Origin: DASWJZ01 sp963720705 | Lineage (GTDB): Bacteria; Pseudomonadota; Alphaproteobacteria; Rhizobiales; Afifellaceae | Assembly (NCBI GenBank): GCA_963720705.1 | Contig: CAVRGJ010000007.1 | Location: 310,001 to 374,000, forward strand | Reading direction: 5' to 3' | Length of the DNA: 64,000 nucleotides | Shown here: piece after piece, positions 37,224 through 46,125 of the stretch | Layout of the letters: the number at the start of each line of letters is the position of its first letter | How positions within the stretch are numbered: the first letter of the stretch is position 1 | Position numbers and translations under genes: made by a program | Notes under the pieces: model-generated | The model's database searches: none | What the model was told of the DNA's origin: nothing | The model's input: the letters and a program-made list of their open reading frames with translations, nothing else

Positions 37224-38617
37224 GCCGCCTTCGCCGATGCTTCAAGGCTCACGGTTTCGAGGCCGAAAAGCGCCGTCGGGCGGGCGGCAGACCGATCGGC
37301 AGTCGGCGGCGGTTCTTCCGTTGGATGGATGGTTGCGCCGACAAGCGGGCAAAAGCCGCTTGCGACTCCGCTGACGAGCGCCGCGCGCGCTTTCGCGATC
37401 CGCGCCTGAAAGGTGCCGGAGCGAAGGCTCTCGACAATTCCGCCTTCGCGTTCGATCGCCTGAAACTCGCTCCAGGCCTGCGCGGCGAGCGCCTCGCTCA
37501 GCGTTTCGAGCGCGCCAGCGCCGGCGGCCGGGTCGGCGACCGCATGAAGATGCGCTTCCTCGATGAGAAGATGTTGGATGTTGCGTGCGAGCGCGCGAGC
37601 GCTTCGGTCCGCGAGCCCGAGTGCTGCAGTGTGAGGGACGACGGTGAGCGCGTCGGCCCCGCCAACGGCGGCGGCGAATGCGGCCATGGTGTTGCGCAAG
37701 AGGTTGGTCGAAACATCGGCGCGGGTCAGCATCCGCCGGCTTGTTTCGGCGTGCACTGCAAGCGACGTGCTCGGCGCGTCGCAAAGCTCCTGAAGCCGCG
37801 CCCAGAGCACTCGAAGTGCGCGGAGCTTGGCAATCGACAGGAGCAGGTCGCGATCCGTCGCGAGCGATGCGCTGAAGAAGGGAAGGGCATCGGCCGGCGA
37901 TACGCCGGCGTCGGCGAGCGCGCGAAGCCACCAACCTGCCGCCGCAAGGAGGCCGCCAAGCTCCTGAGCTTCGCTTGCCCCGGCCTCGTGATAAGGGCGC
38001 GCGTCGAGGACGACGAACGGATCTGTGAAGCGCGCGGCGCGAAGCGCCTCGAAGCAGGCCGCGAATTGTCGAGGGTCGACTGCCGGCGGCTCGCTTGCCG
38101 CAATCGTCGCCGCCGGGTCGAGCCCGAACGTGATCGCTGTCAGCTCCGGCGCAACGCCGCTCTTTGCGACCAACGCCTGAAGCCACGCCGCCGATTGCAG
38201 GGAGCCGGCATGCGGCTCGAGCCGGAGCCGAATCTTGGCGAGATCGATGCCCTCAAGCGCCGAGGCAAGCGCTTCGGCCGTCGCCGGCACGCCAAAACCG
38301 GCGGCCGACGGAGAACCGGCAAAGCGGAGGGAAAGGCCGTTCGCACCTCCGGCGATGTCCTCGAGCGCCTGCGCGTTGGCGCGATCGGGGTTCGGATCGT
38401 CGATCGCCTGCACGATCGCCCAGGGATTCTTGCCGCGCCCCGGCAGGGGCCGCGTATCGCGTCGCCGCGCGTAGAGCGGTTCGATTGCGATCCCGTCGCG
38501 CGTTCGCGAGCGCAACGTCCCGGGATTGCGCCCCTTCAGCGCCGTCTCGACGAGTTTGCGCCAGTCCTCGATACCGGACGTCGCGCCGGCCGCCGATTGG
38601 GTTTCAGCATCGGCCAT
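37220..38617 (-). CDS. methylmalonyl-CoA mutase, small subunit
   Basis: This 465-residue partner of the catalytic subunit has a degenerate version of the mutase barrel (WRKLVETALKGRNPGTL, GLSLRFAGSPSAAGFGVPA, TSLAVHAETSRRMLTRADVSTNLLRNTMAAFAAAVGGADALTV). It lacks the DxHxxG cobalamin motif, as usual for the non-catalytic subunit of heterodimeric mutases. It is the first gene of a two-gene operon, coupled to the large subunit by an ATGA overlap. No MeaB/ArgK-type chaperone gene is adjacent. Confidence 0.93.
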
Positions 38618-38662
38618 GGAGCCGCTTGTATGTCCGCCCGCCTAATGCGGCAAGGCGGGGCC

Positions 38663-39073
38663 CTAATAGTCCATGCCCGGGGAGAGTTTCTTGGCCGTCT
38701 CGATCCAGCGCGCGACGCGTTTTTCCGTCGGAAGCACCCGCACGCGAGGCTTGCGTCCGTTGACCACGGCCATCCGCGCGACGAGATTGCCGGCGTTGCG
38801 CCGGCTCAAATCCTTGACCGTGTCGACGCCGGCGGCGACAAGCAGCTCGGCGTATTCGAGCGCAATCCCAGAAACGCGCGTCAGGTCGGCAATATTCGCC
38901 CAGTCGAGGATCAGTCGCGTCGGAATATCGGTGGATTCAGAAAGCGCTCTGCGCAAGCTTGGTGTTGAAGCACGTTGCAACAGCTTGGTTGTAGACTTGA
39001 TTCCTGCAGCCTTCAATTTCCCTGCATAGAACGGCGGAATCGTTCGCACCTCGGCGATCGAATAGGACGCCAT
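38663..39073 (-). CDS. DUF4332 (helix-hairpin-helix-like) protein
   Basis: This 136-residue protein opens MASYSIAEVRTIPPFYAGKL, contains two helix-hairpin-helix-like repeats (AGIKSTTKLLQRAST and AGVDTVKDLSRRN) and NIADLTRVSGIALEYAELLVAAG, the DUF4332 signature. It is basic towards the C terminus (GRKPRVRVLPTEKRV). Such HhH repeats often bind nucleic acid, but no function is demonstrated for the family. It is transcribed in the same direction as the mutase genes, 45 bp upstream, and may belong to the same transcript. Confidence 0.85.
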   Translation of the reverse strand: MASYSIAEVRTIPPFYAGKLKAAGIKSTTKLLQRASTPSLRRALSESTDIPTRLILDWANIADLTRVSGIALEYAELLVAAGVDTVKDLSRRNAGNLVARMAVVNGRKPRVRVLPTEKRVARWIETAKKLSPGMDY

Positions 39074-39174
39074 TGCCGCCGCCTCCAGACCGAACCCCTT
39101 TTCCTAGGACAGACGCCGACGTGCGGCTAGACGGCCCGCGTCTCGCCGCGCGGAGCGTGGCAAAAATGCCGCGT

Positions 39175-39555
39175 TCAGACGAACTGGCTCAGGCCCGGGA
39201 TCGAGGCGACGATATCGTTGACGACGGCGTCGCCGGCCTTCTCGCGCGCGAAGCCCACGGTCTCCTTCGTGACACCTTGTATTTGTCCCATGCCGAGCCC
39301 CAGAGCTTGCAGCTTGCCGAGGACCTCCATCGTGGCGCCGCCCATCAGCCCGCCGAGCCCGCCGAGGGTCGCGGCGGAATCCTCGTCGCCCGCTTCGATG
39401 TATTCCATGCAGCCGGGAATCTTTGCGGCGAGCTCGGCGACCTTCCCGCTGTCGCCCTGCTGGTAGAGGAACGTGAGTATGATGCGGACCGCGGCGCGCG
39501 CCGTGCTTTCGTCGACGCCGGCCTTTGCGATGATCCGCGCGATCAGCTCTTCCAT
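39175..39555 (-). CDS. conserved hypothetical protein (DUF2267-like)
   Basis: The start at 39555 (MEELIARIIAKAGVDES) follows GAGGAGAG; upstream methionines at 39597 and 39651 are possible but less convincing. The 126-residue product has a helical N-terminal half (TARAAVRIILTFLYQQGD) and a glycine-rich middle (LGGLGGLMGGATMEVLG). It resembles small DUF2267/DUF2780-like helical proteins, though I am not certain of the family. It is divergent from the HerA-like gene, with about 130 bp between the starts. Confidence 0.7.
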   Translation of the reverse strand: MEELIARIIAKAGVDESTARAAVRIILTFLYQQGDSGKVAELAAKIPGCMEYIEAGDEDSAATLGGLGGLMGGATMEVLGKLQALGLGMGQIQGVTKETVGFAREKAGDAVVNDIVASIPGLSQFV

Positions 39556-39683
39556 CGGGCTCTCCTCTTCGAATGCGCCTAACTGGGCGGAGTTCATGGG
39601 AAAGGCAAGAGCGACCGGCGCGGCCCGATTGTCGGCCGGGAACCCCGCCACTATAAGGGCCGCTTCATGCGCGGAGAGGACCG

Positions 39684-41243
39684 TTGCTCAAAGACGGCGC
39701 CATTTATCTTGGGACGAGCCGGCAGGCCGACGACAGCCTCGGCGAACCGCAATACCTGGAGCTGAAATTCGCCAACCGGCACGGCCTTGTCACCGGCGCC
39801 ACCGGCACGGGCAAGACTGTCTCGCTGCAGGTCCTCGCGGAGGGGTTCTCCGCCGCCGGCGTTCCCGTCTTCACAGCGGACGTGAAGGGGGACCTTTCCG
39901 GCATTGCGGCAATCGGCGAAGCGAAGGACTTCCTGCAGAAGCGCGCCGCCGAGATCGGATTTTCCGACGAGTACAAGCTCGTCGCCACGCCGGCGATTTT
40001 CTGGGACCTCTTCGGCGAGAAGGGGCACCGCATCCGCGCCACGGTGTCGGAGATGGGGCCGCTCCTCCTTTCCAGGCTGATGGACCTGAACCCAACACAG
40101 GAGGGCGTGCTCAATATAGCCTTCAAGCTCGCCGACGAAGAGCACCTTCTCCTCCTCGACCTGAAGGATTTGCAGGCGCTCCTCGCCAACATGGCTGAGC
40201 GCGCACAGGAGCTTTCAGGCGAATACGGCAACGTGACGAAAGCGTCGGTCGGCGCGATCCAGCGCCAGCTCCTGGTGCTCGAAGAGCAGGGCGGGGCGGA
40301 GTTCTTCGGGGAGCCGGCGTTGGAAATCCCCGACCTGATGCGAACGATGCCCGACGGACGCGGCGTCGTCAGCGTGCTTGCCGCCGACAAGCTGATGCAG
40401 TCGCCGCGGCTCTACGCAACCTTCCTGCTTTGGCTCATGTCGGAGCTCTTCGAGGTGCTGCCGGAAGTCGGCGACCCGGAGAAGCCGCGTCTCGTCTTCT
40501 TCTTCGACGAGGCGCACCTCCTCTTCGCCGAAGCTCCGAAGGCACTGATCGAGAAGGTCGAGCAGGTCGTGAAACTGATCCGCTCGAAGGGCGTCGGCGT
40601 CTATCTTGTGACGCAGAACCCGATGGACATTCCCGAGAGCGTGCTCGCCCAGCTCGGCAACCGCGTGCAGCACGCGCTTCGCGCCTACACGCCGCGCGAG
40701 CAGCGCGCCGTCGAGACAGCGGCCGACACCTTCCGACCGAACCCGGCATTCAAGGTTTCCGATGCGATCACCAAACTCGGGGTCGGTGAGGCGCTCGTCT
40801 CGACGCTTGGCTCGGGCGGCGTGCCGAGTATCGTCGAGCGCACTTTGATCCGCCCACCGTCATCGCTGCTTGGGCCGATTGCCGACGCGGAGCGGCGCGC
40901 GCTGATCGGGGCGAGTCCTGTCGGGATCAAATATGACAACGTGCTCGACCGCGAGTCCGCCTACGAGATCCTGAAGAAGCGTGCAGCGCCCGCGCCGTCC
41001 GTCGCGCGCTCTGAGGAAGAGGACGCGGAGCCGAAGCGCAGTGCGCCATCTTCGCAGCGACCCTCACAGCGGGCCAACGGGCGGGAAGAAGGCGGCGGGG
41101 GCCTGCTGGGCGAGATTCTGGGCGGCGGCAATTCGCGGCGCCAGAGTGTCGCGGAGGCTGCCGTCAAATCAGTCGTGCGCTCCGTCGGGAGCTCGCTCGG
41201 CCGCGAGCTGGTACGCGGCATCCTCGGTTCCTTGAGACGGTAG
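39684..41243 (+). CDS. HerA-like DUF853 ATPase
   Basis: This 519-residue P-loop ATPase of the FtsK/HerA superclass has a TTG start, supported by GGAGAGGA at 39673-39680. Walker A GATGTGKT is at 38-45 and Walker B VFFFDEAHLL around residue 275, with an arginine-finger region in NRVQHALRAYTPREQRAV. The tail from about 430 is low-complexity (serine/arginine, then glycine-rich), which DUF853 proteins often show. HerA relatives translocate DNA with NurA nuclease, but no nurA gene is nearby and DUF853 members have no settled role. Confidence 0.9.
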   Translation: MLKDGAIYLGTSRQADDSLGEPQYLELKFANRHGLVTGATGTGKTVSLQVLAEGFSAAGVPVFTADVKGDLSGIAAIGEAKDFLQKRAAEIGFSDEYKLVATPAIFWDLFGEKGHRIRATVSEMGPLLLSRLMDLNPTQEGVLNIAFKLADEEHLLLLDLKDLQALLANMAERAQELSGEYGNVTKASVGAIQRQLLVLEEQGGAEFFGEPALEIPDLMRTMPDGRGVVSVLAADKLMQSPRLYATFLLWLMSELFEVLPEVGDPEKPRLVFFFDEAHLLFAEAPKALIEKVEQVVKLIRSKGVGVYLVTQNPMDIPESVLAQLGNRVQHALRAYTPREQRAVETAADTFRPNPAFKVSDAITKLGVGEALVSTLGSGGVPSIVERTLIRPPSSLLGPIADAERRALIGASPVGIKYDNVLDRESAYEILKKRAAPAPSVARSEEEDAEPKRSAPSSQRPSQRANGREEGGGGLLGEILGGGNSRRQSVAEAAVKSVVRSVGSSLGRELVRGILGSLRR

Positions 41244-41247
41244 ACAC

Positions 41248-42633
41248 ATGGCTCAGACGGAAGAGATTCTCGCGCGCATCGACAAGGACAGCGACAAGAG
41301 CCTCGAACGGCTCTTTGCGCTGCTTCGCATCAAGTCGATCTCAACCGACCCGCACTACAAGAAGGATTGTCGCGAAGGGGCGGAATTCTGCGCACGCATG
41401 CTGAACGAGATCGGCATTCCGGCGAAGGTGCGCGACACGATCGGCCATCCGATGGTGGTCGGGCATTATGACGGCGCCGGCAAGGGCTCGCCGCACGTGC
41501 TTTTTTACGGCCACTACGATGTGCAGCCGGTCGACCCGCTATCGCTGTGGACACGCGATCCTTTCGATCCCGCGATCGTGGACGTGAAAGGCGAGAAGCA
41601 GATCGTCGGGCGCGGCGCCGAAGACGACAAGGGTCAGCTGATGACCTTCGTGGAGGCGGCGCGCGCCTGGATGGCGGTCGCTGGCAAGCTCCCCGTCAAC
41701 CTCACCATTCTCTTCGAAGGAGAGGAGGAATCGGCGAGCCCGAGCATGGTGCCGTTCCTGACCGAGAACACGGCGGAGCTCAAAGCCGACATCGCGCTCG
41801 TCTGCGACACCAACATGTGGAACCGCACGACGCCTGCGGTCACGACGATGCTGCGCGGGCTCCTCTACGAGGAGATCATCATCGACGCGGCGAGCCGCGA
41901 CCTGCACTCAGGGTACTACGGCAGCGCTGCGCGCAACCCGATCCACGTGCTCGCACATATCCTCGACGCTCTGCACGACGACAACGGCCGCGTCACGATC
42001 CCAGGATTCTACGACGGCGTTCCGGAGGTCTCGGCGGCGCAGAAGGCCGAATGGGCCACGCTGAATTTCGACGAGAAGGCTTTCCTCGGCGATATCGGGC
42101 TGAAAGTTCCGGCGGGCGAGAAGGGCTATTCCACGCTCGAGCAGATCTGGTCGCGTCCGACGGCGGAGGTGAACGGCATCGTCGGCGGCTACACGGGCGA
42201 GGGCGCGAAGACCGTGATCCCGGCAAAAGCTTCAGCGAAGGTGTCCTTCCGGCTCGTCGGCGACCAGGATCCCGACGCGATCCGCAAGAATTTCCGTGCC
42301 TTCGTGCAGGCGCGGCTGCCGGCCGACTGCAAGGCGAGCTTCCTCAATCACGGGGGCGACCGCGCGGTCTCGCAGCCGAGCGACAGCCCTTGGGTCAGGA
42401 AAGCGCAGCGCGCGCTCTCCGACGAATGGGGATGCAAGGCCGTCCAGATCGCGATGGGCGGCTCGATCCCGATTGTCACGCAATTCAAGCGCATCCTCGG
42501 CATGGATAGCGTCATGGTCGGGTTCGGGCTCGAAGACGACCGCATTCATTCGCCGAACGAGAAGTACAACCTGACGAGCTTCCACCGCGGGACGCGCTCC
42601 TGGGCGCGAATCCTTGCGGCAATCGCGGAGTAG
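41248..42633 (+). CDS. M20-family metallopeptidase (dipeptidase)
   Basis: This 461-residue cytosolic peptidase has metal-ligand motifs YGHYDVQPVDPLSLW, RGAEDDKGQL and FEGEEESASPS, and a dimerisation domain beginning near DAASRDLHSGYYG. The pattern fits the DapE/ArgE/CPG2-like branch that includes carnosine-type dipeptidases. It begins 4 bp after the HerA-like gene, which suggests co-transcription without an obvious functional link. Substrate specificity cannot be given. Confidence 0.93.
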   Translation: MAQTEEILARIDKDSDKSLERLFALLRIKSISTDPHYKKDCREGAEFCARMLNEIGIPAKVRDTIGHPMVVGHYDGAGKGSPHVLFYGHYDVQPVDPLSLWTRDPFDPAIVDVKGEKQIVGRGAEDDKGQLMTFVEAARAWMAVAGKLPVNLTILFEGEEESASPSMVPFLTENTAELKADIALVCDTNMWNRTTPAVTTMLRGLLYEEIIIDAASRDLHSGYYGSAARNPIHVLAHILDALHDDNGRVTIPGFYDGVPEVSAAQKAEWATLNFDEKAFLGDIGLKVPAGEKGYSTLEQIWSRPTAEVNGIVGGYTGEGAKTVIPAKASAKVSFRLVGDQDPDAIRKNFRAFVQARLPADCKASFLNHGGDRAVSQPSDSPWVRKAQRALSDEWGCKAVQIAMGGSIPIVTQFKRILGMDSVMVGFGLEDDRIHSPNEKYNLTSFHRGTRSWARILAAIAE

Positions 42634-42638
42634 AACTC

Positions 42639-43127
42639 ATGCACATCGCGCAGATGAACGTCGGAACCGCACTCTACGAGACAAGCGATCCGCGCATGGC
42701 GGACTTCATGAACAACCTCGACCGCGTGAACGCGCTTGCCGAGGTGTCGCAAGGCTTCGTCTGGCGGCTGACCGGCGAGGGCAACAACGCCACCGATATC
42801 CGGCCAGCGGAAAATCCACTCTTTCTCGTCAACATGAGCGTGTGGGCCTCGGTCGCGGCGCTCTTCGACTTTGTCTACCGCTCCGATCATCGGAGCTTCA
42901 TGGTCAGGAGGCGCGAATGGTTCGAGAAGCCCGAGGGGCCGTACCAGGTGCTCTGGTGGGTGCCGGAGGGGCACAGGCCAAGTGTGGAGGAAGGACTCGC
43001 GCGGCTCCGCCATCTCGCCGAGCACGGCCCAACGCCGCACGCGTTCACCTTCAAGACGGTCTTCCCGGAAACCGTGAACGCGCCGATCGATCTTGAGCCC
43101 GAGCCCTATTGCGTCGGGTGGGCGTGA
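42639..43127 (+). CDS. DUF3291 protein
   Basis: This 162-residue protein opens MHIAQMNVGTALYETSDPRMADF and contains NALAEVSQGFVWRL, LFLVNMSVWASVAALFDFVYRSDH and YQVLWWVPEGHRPSVEEGL, the DUF3291 signature. It has a dimeric ferredoxin-like (ABM-type) architecture, to judge by pattern. No catalytic residues are known for the family. It sits 5 bp after the peptidase gene and just before the damaged LOG-family gene, all on the same strand. Confidence 0.87.
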   Translation: MHIAQMNVGTALYETSDPRMADFMNNLDRVNALAEVSQGFVWRLTGEGNNATDIRPAENPLFLVNMSVWASVAALFDFVYRSDHRSFMVRRREWFEKPEGPYQVLWWVPEGHRPSVEEGLARLRHLAEHGPTPHAFTFKTVFPETVNAPIDLEPEPYCVGWA

Positions 43128-43134
43128 CGCGCGG

Positions 43135-43715
43135 ATGCGGACCGTCTGCGTCTTCTGTGGCTCGAGCAGCGGCGCGAAGAGCCTCTACGTTGAGACGGCG
43201 CAGGCAGTCGGCAGCGCCATCGCCGGCCGCGGACTGAGGCTCGTCTACGGCGGCGCTTCGGTCGGGCTTATGGGCGCGCTCGCCGACGCGGCGATCGCGG
43301 CAGGCGGCGAGGTGATCGGCGTGATGCCGCGCGCCTTGTCGAGCGCGAGATCGCGCATGGCGGTCTCGCCGAACTGCACGAAGTCGCGTCGATGCACGAG
43401 CGGAAGGCGAAGATGTCCGATCTTTCCGACGCCTTCCTCGCACTTCCCGGCGGCGTCGGGACGCTGGAAGAGCTTTTCGAGGTGTGGACGTGGGCGCAGC
43501 TCGGCCACCACCGCAAGCCCGTCGGGATGTTGAACGTCGGCGGCTACTTCGACCTCCTGATCGCCTTCCTCGACCACCAGCAGCGGGAAGAATTCGTGCG
43601 CCGCGAGCATCGCGACATGCTGGTTGTGGAGAGCCGGCCGGAGCAAATGCTCGACCGCTTCGAGCGCTATGAGCCGCCTGCGGTGGTGAAATGGATCGCA
43701 CGCGGCGAACGCTAG
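43135..43715 (+). pseudogene. LOG-family (TIGR00730) nucleotide phosphoribohydrolase, broken by one frameshift
   Basis: The first part (MRTVCVFCGSSSGAKSLY ... VIGVMPRALS) and the second part (REIAHGGLAELHEVASMHER ... SDAFLALPGGVGTLEELFE) are in different frames, with the switch near 43342. One missing base explains it: adding one gives 194 codons, a 193-residue protein, the normal size for the family. The catalytic PGGxGTxxE motif and the MHERK motif are both present. Intact LOG proteins split nucleoside 5'-monophosphates into base and ribose phosphate. Because the rest is perfectly conserved, an assembly error is a strong alternative to real decay. Confidence 0.85.
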
Positions 43716-43716
43716 C

Positions 43717-44379
43717 TCAGCCGAGTCTGATGAGCCCGTCGAGTGAGGGAAGCACGGCGGCCGGCGCCATGTCCGGATATTCGTCGGGCGCGCCCGCACG
43801 GTTGATCCAGACGGTGCGGAAGCCGTGGGCGGTCGCTCCGGCGACGTCCCAGCGGTTCGACGACTGGAAGGAAACCGCCTCCGGATAGACGCGAAAATGC
43901 GTGGTCACGAGATCGTAGACGCGCTTGTCGGTCTTATAGGCGCCGAGCGGGTCGACGGAGAGGATCGCATCGAACGACCCTTCGAGCCCCGCCGCCTCGA
44001 CCGCGGCCTGAAGCATCTCGGGCGTGCCGTTTGAGAGGATGGCGACCTGCCGGCCCTCACGCCGCAACGTGCGGATAAGCTCCGGCACCTCCGGGTAGCA
44101 GTCGAGCCGCCGATAGGCCTCGAGCAGCTTCGGCCGAAGCGCCCGGTCGGCGGAAGGAAACGCAGCGAAACAGAAATCGAGCGCTTCCTCCGTCAGCGAC
44201 CAGAAGTCGCGGTAGCGGCCGGCGAGCGTTCGGACCCAGGTGTATTCGAGCTGCTTGGACCGCCACGTCTCCGAGAAGCGCGTCGCGTCCGGCCCGAGCG
44301 CTGCCGCGTGCCGGCGCACTGCGGCGTGCACGTCGAAGAGCGTGCCGTAGGCATCGAAAGCGTAAACCGAGTGGTTCAA
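43717..44379 (-). CDS. haloacid dehalogenase, type II
   Basis: This 220-residue HAD-superfamily enzyme has Asp9 of FDAYGTLFD as the nucleophile, SNGT in motif II (AILSNGTPEML), the lysine in GAYKTDKRVY and the SSNRWDVAGA block specific to L-2-haloacid dehalogenases. It would remove halide from short 2-haloacids such as chloroacetate or chloropropionate with inversion of configuration. Related activities on non-halogenated phosphoesters cannot be excluded. It ends 1 bp beyond the convergent LOG-family gene. Confidence 0.92.
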   Translation of the reverse strand: MNHSVYAFDAYGTLFDVHAAVRRHAAALGPDATRFSETWRSKQLEYTWVRTLAGRYRDFWSLTEEALDFCFAAFPSADRALRPKLLEAYRRLDCYPEVPELIRTLRREGRQVAILSNGTPEMLQAAVEAAGLEGSFDAILSVDPLGAYKTDKRVYDLVTTHFRVYPEAVSFQSSNRWDVAGATAHGFRTVWINRAGAPDEYPDMAPAAVLPSLDGLIRLG

Positions 44380-44433
44380 GGTGCGAAGACTCCGGGCTCT
44401 TCGGTTCGCAACACGACGCTCCTCAAGTGAGCC

Positions 44434-44811
44434 TTATACCTTCCAGGTTCCCGGATTCGGGACGGGCGTGCCTGCGGAAGCCCATTGCAACCCCCTGACG
44501 CAGCGGACGATCCCCCAAATCGCCACGGCGATGATCAAAAGGAACCCGATGCCGACGATCATCAGCACGACCGATATGCACGAATAGAGCAGGCCGATCC
44601 AGAACGTGCGTATCTGGTAGGTGTAGTGGCTTTCCGCCCAGGTTCCGGCTGCCTGGCCGCGGTTGATGTAGGCGACGACCAGCCCGATCAGGATGGTGAC
44701 GCCGACGACCGCACTCACCAGGTAGAGGATGTAGACGAGCTTCACGTTCTCGCCGCCCGGCGCGAGGTAGCGCGCCACCGTATCGGAGCTGGATTCCCGA
44801 TTGTCGCTCAT
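44434..44811 (-). CDS. DUF4870-like membrane protein
   Basis: This 125-residue protein has a short polar N terminus and three hydrophobic segments (about 26-48, 70-90 and 92-105). The loop YINRGQAAGTWAESHYTYQIRTFW between the first two and VRCVRGLQWA at the end are typical of the small DUF4870-like family. It would lie in the inner membrane; its function is unknown. It is divergent from the branched-chain aminotransferase gene, with 69 bp between their starts. Confidence 0.82.
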   Translation of the reverse strand: MSDNRESSSDTVARYLAPGGENVKLVYILYLVSAVVGVTILIGLVVAYINRGQAAGTWAESHYTYQIRTFWIGLLYSCISVVLMIVGIGFLLIIAVAIWGIVRCVRGLQWASAGTPVPNPGTWKV

Positions 44812-44880
44812 CGCGCCTCTCCCACGTGGACTCCTTGGCGGCGAAATCCTATCAGAAGCGCCAAACTAAGGAGACAGACA

Positions 44881-45735
44881 ATGGCGGAATGGTCCCGCAC
44901 CTGGACCTATTTCGACGGCGACTGGCACGAGGGCAACGTCCCGATCATGGGCCCGCGCACGCATGCGGCCTGGCTCGGCTCCAGCGTCTTCGACGGGGCG
45001 CGGGCTTTCGAGGGGGTTACGCCCGACCTCGATCGGCACTTGGCCCGCGTCAACGCCTCGGCCTCGACGCTCGGGCTGAAGCCGAACGTTGCGGTCGACA
45101 CGATGCTTGGGCTCGTTCGCGACGGAATGAAGAAGTTCCCGGCCGACGCGGCGCTCTACATCCGACCCATGTATTGGGCAGAGCAGGGCGGCTACCTTTC
45201 GGTGCCGCCTGATCCGGAATCGACCCGCTTCCTGCTCTGCCTCTACGAGACGCCGATGCCGCCGCCGACCGGCTTCTCGATCTCCGTGTCGCCCTATCGG
45301 CGCCCGACCGTCGAATCGATGCCGACCGATGCCAAGGCCGGCTGCCTCTATCCGAACAACGGCCGCGCCATCATGGAGGCGCGCGCGCGCGGCTTCGACA
45401 ACGCGCTAGTGCGCGACATGCTCGGCAACGTCGCCGAGACCGGCACCTCGAATATCTTCATGGTGAAGGACGGCGTGGTGAAGACCCCCGCCCCGAACCG
45501 GTCATTTTTGAACGGCATAACGCGCCGGCGCGTGGCCCAGCTGTTGCGTGACGCGGGCGTGGACGTGCAGGAGACGGTTCTGACCGTCGAGGATTTCCTC
45601 GACGCCGACGAGATATTCTCGAGCGGCAACTATTCCAAGGTCGTGCCGATCACGCGGATCGAGGATCGCGTGCTGCAGCCCGGCCCACTGCACGCGAAAG
45701 CGCGGCAGCTCTACTGGGAATGGGCGCACCAGTGA
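44881..45735 (+). CDS. branched-chain amino acid aminotransferase (class IV)
   Basis: The start at 44881 (MAEWSRTWTYFDG) follows AAGGAGACAGAC. The 284-residue product is a fold-type IV PLP enzyme: Lys152 in TDAKAGCLYPNN is the Schiff-base lysine, with LGNVAETGTSNIFMVK for phosphate and carboxylate binding and FLNGITRRRVAQLL following. It catalyses the last transamination in isoleucine, leucine and valine synthesis or the first step of their breakdown. The open frame extends upstream to 44485, but that is a shadow. D-amino-acid aminotransferase activity, also in class IV, is a minor alternative. Confidence 0.93.
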   Translation: MAEWSRTWTYFDGDWHEGNVPIMGPRTHAAWLGSSVFDGARAFEGVTPDLDRHLARVNASASTLGLKPNVAVDTMLGLVRDGMKKFPADAALYIRPMYWAEQGGYLSVPPDPESTRFLLCLYETPMPPPTGFSISVSPYRRPTVESMPTDAKAGCLYPNNGRAIMEARARGFDNALVRDMLGNVAETGTSNIFMVKDGVVKTPAPNRSFLNGITRRRVAQLLRDAGVDVQETVLTVEDFLDADEIFSSGNYSKVVPITRIEDRVLQPGPLHAKARQLYWEWAHQ

Positions 45736-45770
45736 CGGCGCGTCGCCCGCTGCATGCACGGAGTCCTTCG

Positions 45771-46109
45771 ATGCTTAGAGCATTCGTTTCCGCTCTCGCC
45801 GTTGTCGCCCTAACCGGGGCAAGCGCAGCTGATCCGCTCAGTGATTTCTTCAACTATGAAGCGCCACGCCCGCCGGTCGGCGGCGACTGCACGGCAATCG
45901 CCGCAGAAGTCGGGCCGCAATCGACATGGTATGGCGAGTTCGCCGGGAATCGCCGCGACAATCTCAACGACAGATTCTACCCGTTTTCCGCACGCGGCTG
46001 CTTCAGGAGCGAGTTTGACTGCCGCATCTGGCACCAAGTCGCGGTGACCTATCTCGATGGCGGGGTGATTGTCTTCGCCCGCTGCGAAAGGGGCGCGCCG
46101 GGCTTCTGA
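45771..46109 (+). CDS. small exported protein of unknown function, 112 aa
   Basis: ATG at 45771 is preceded by GGAG. Residues 1 to about 19 form a signal peptide (MLRAFVSALAVVALTGASA), and the mature part has four cysteines (GGDCT, RGCF, FDCR, ARCER). This is a compact disulfide-rich pattern typical of small periplasmic proteins. I do not recognise a named family. It lies 35 bp after the branched-chain aminotransferase gene, possibly on the same transcript, and ends tail-to-tail with the cytochrome genes. Confidence 0.72.
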   Translation: MLRAFVSALAVVALTGASAADPLSDFFNYEAPRPPVGGDCTAIAAEVGPQSTWYGEFAGNRRDNLNDRFYPFSARGCFRSEFDCRIWHQVAVTYLDGGVIVFARCERGAPGF

Positions 46110-46125
46110 ACGCCGGCCCCCGACG

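Noticed and set aside
38618..38662. Cobalamin riboswitch upstream of the methylmalonyl-CoA mutase genes
   Set aside because: The gap to the next gene is only 45 bp, far too short for the riboswitch fold.
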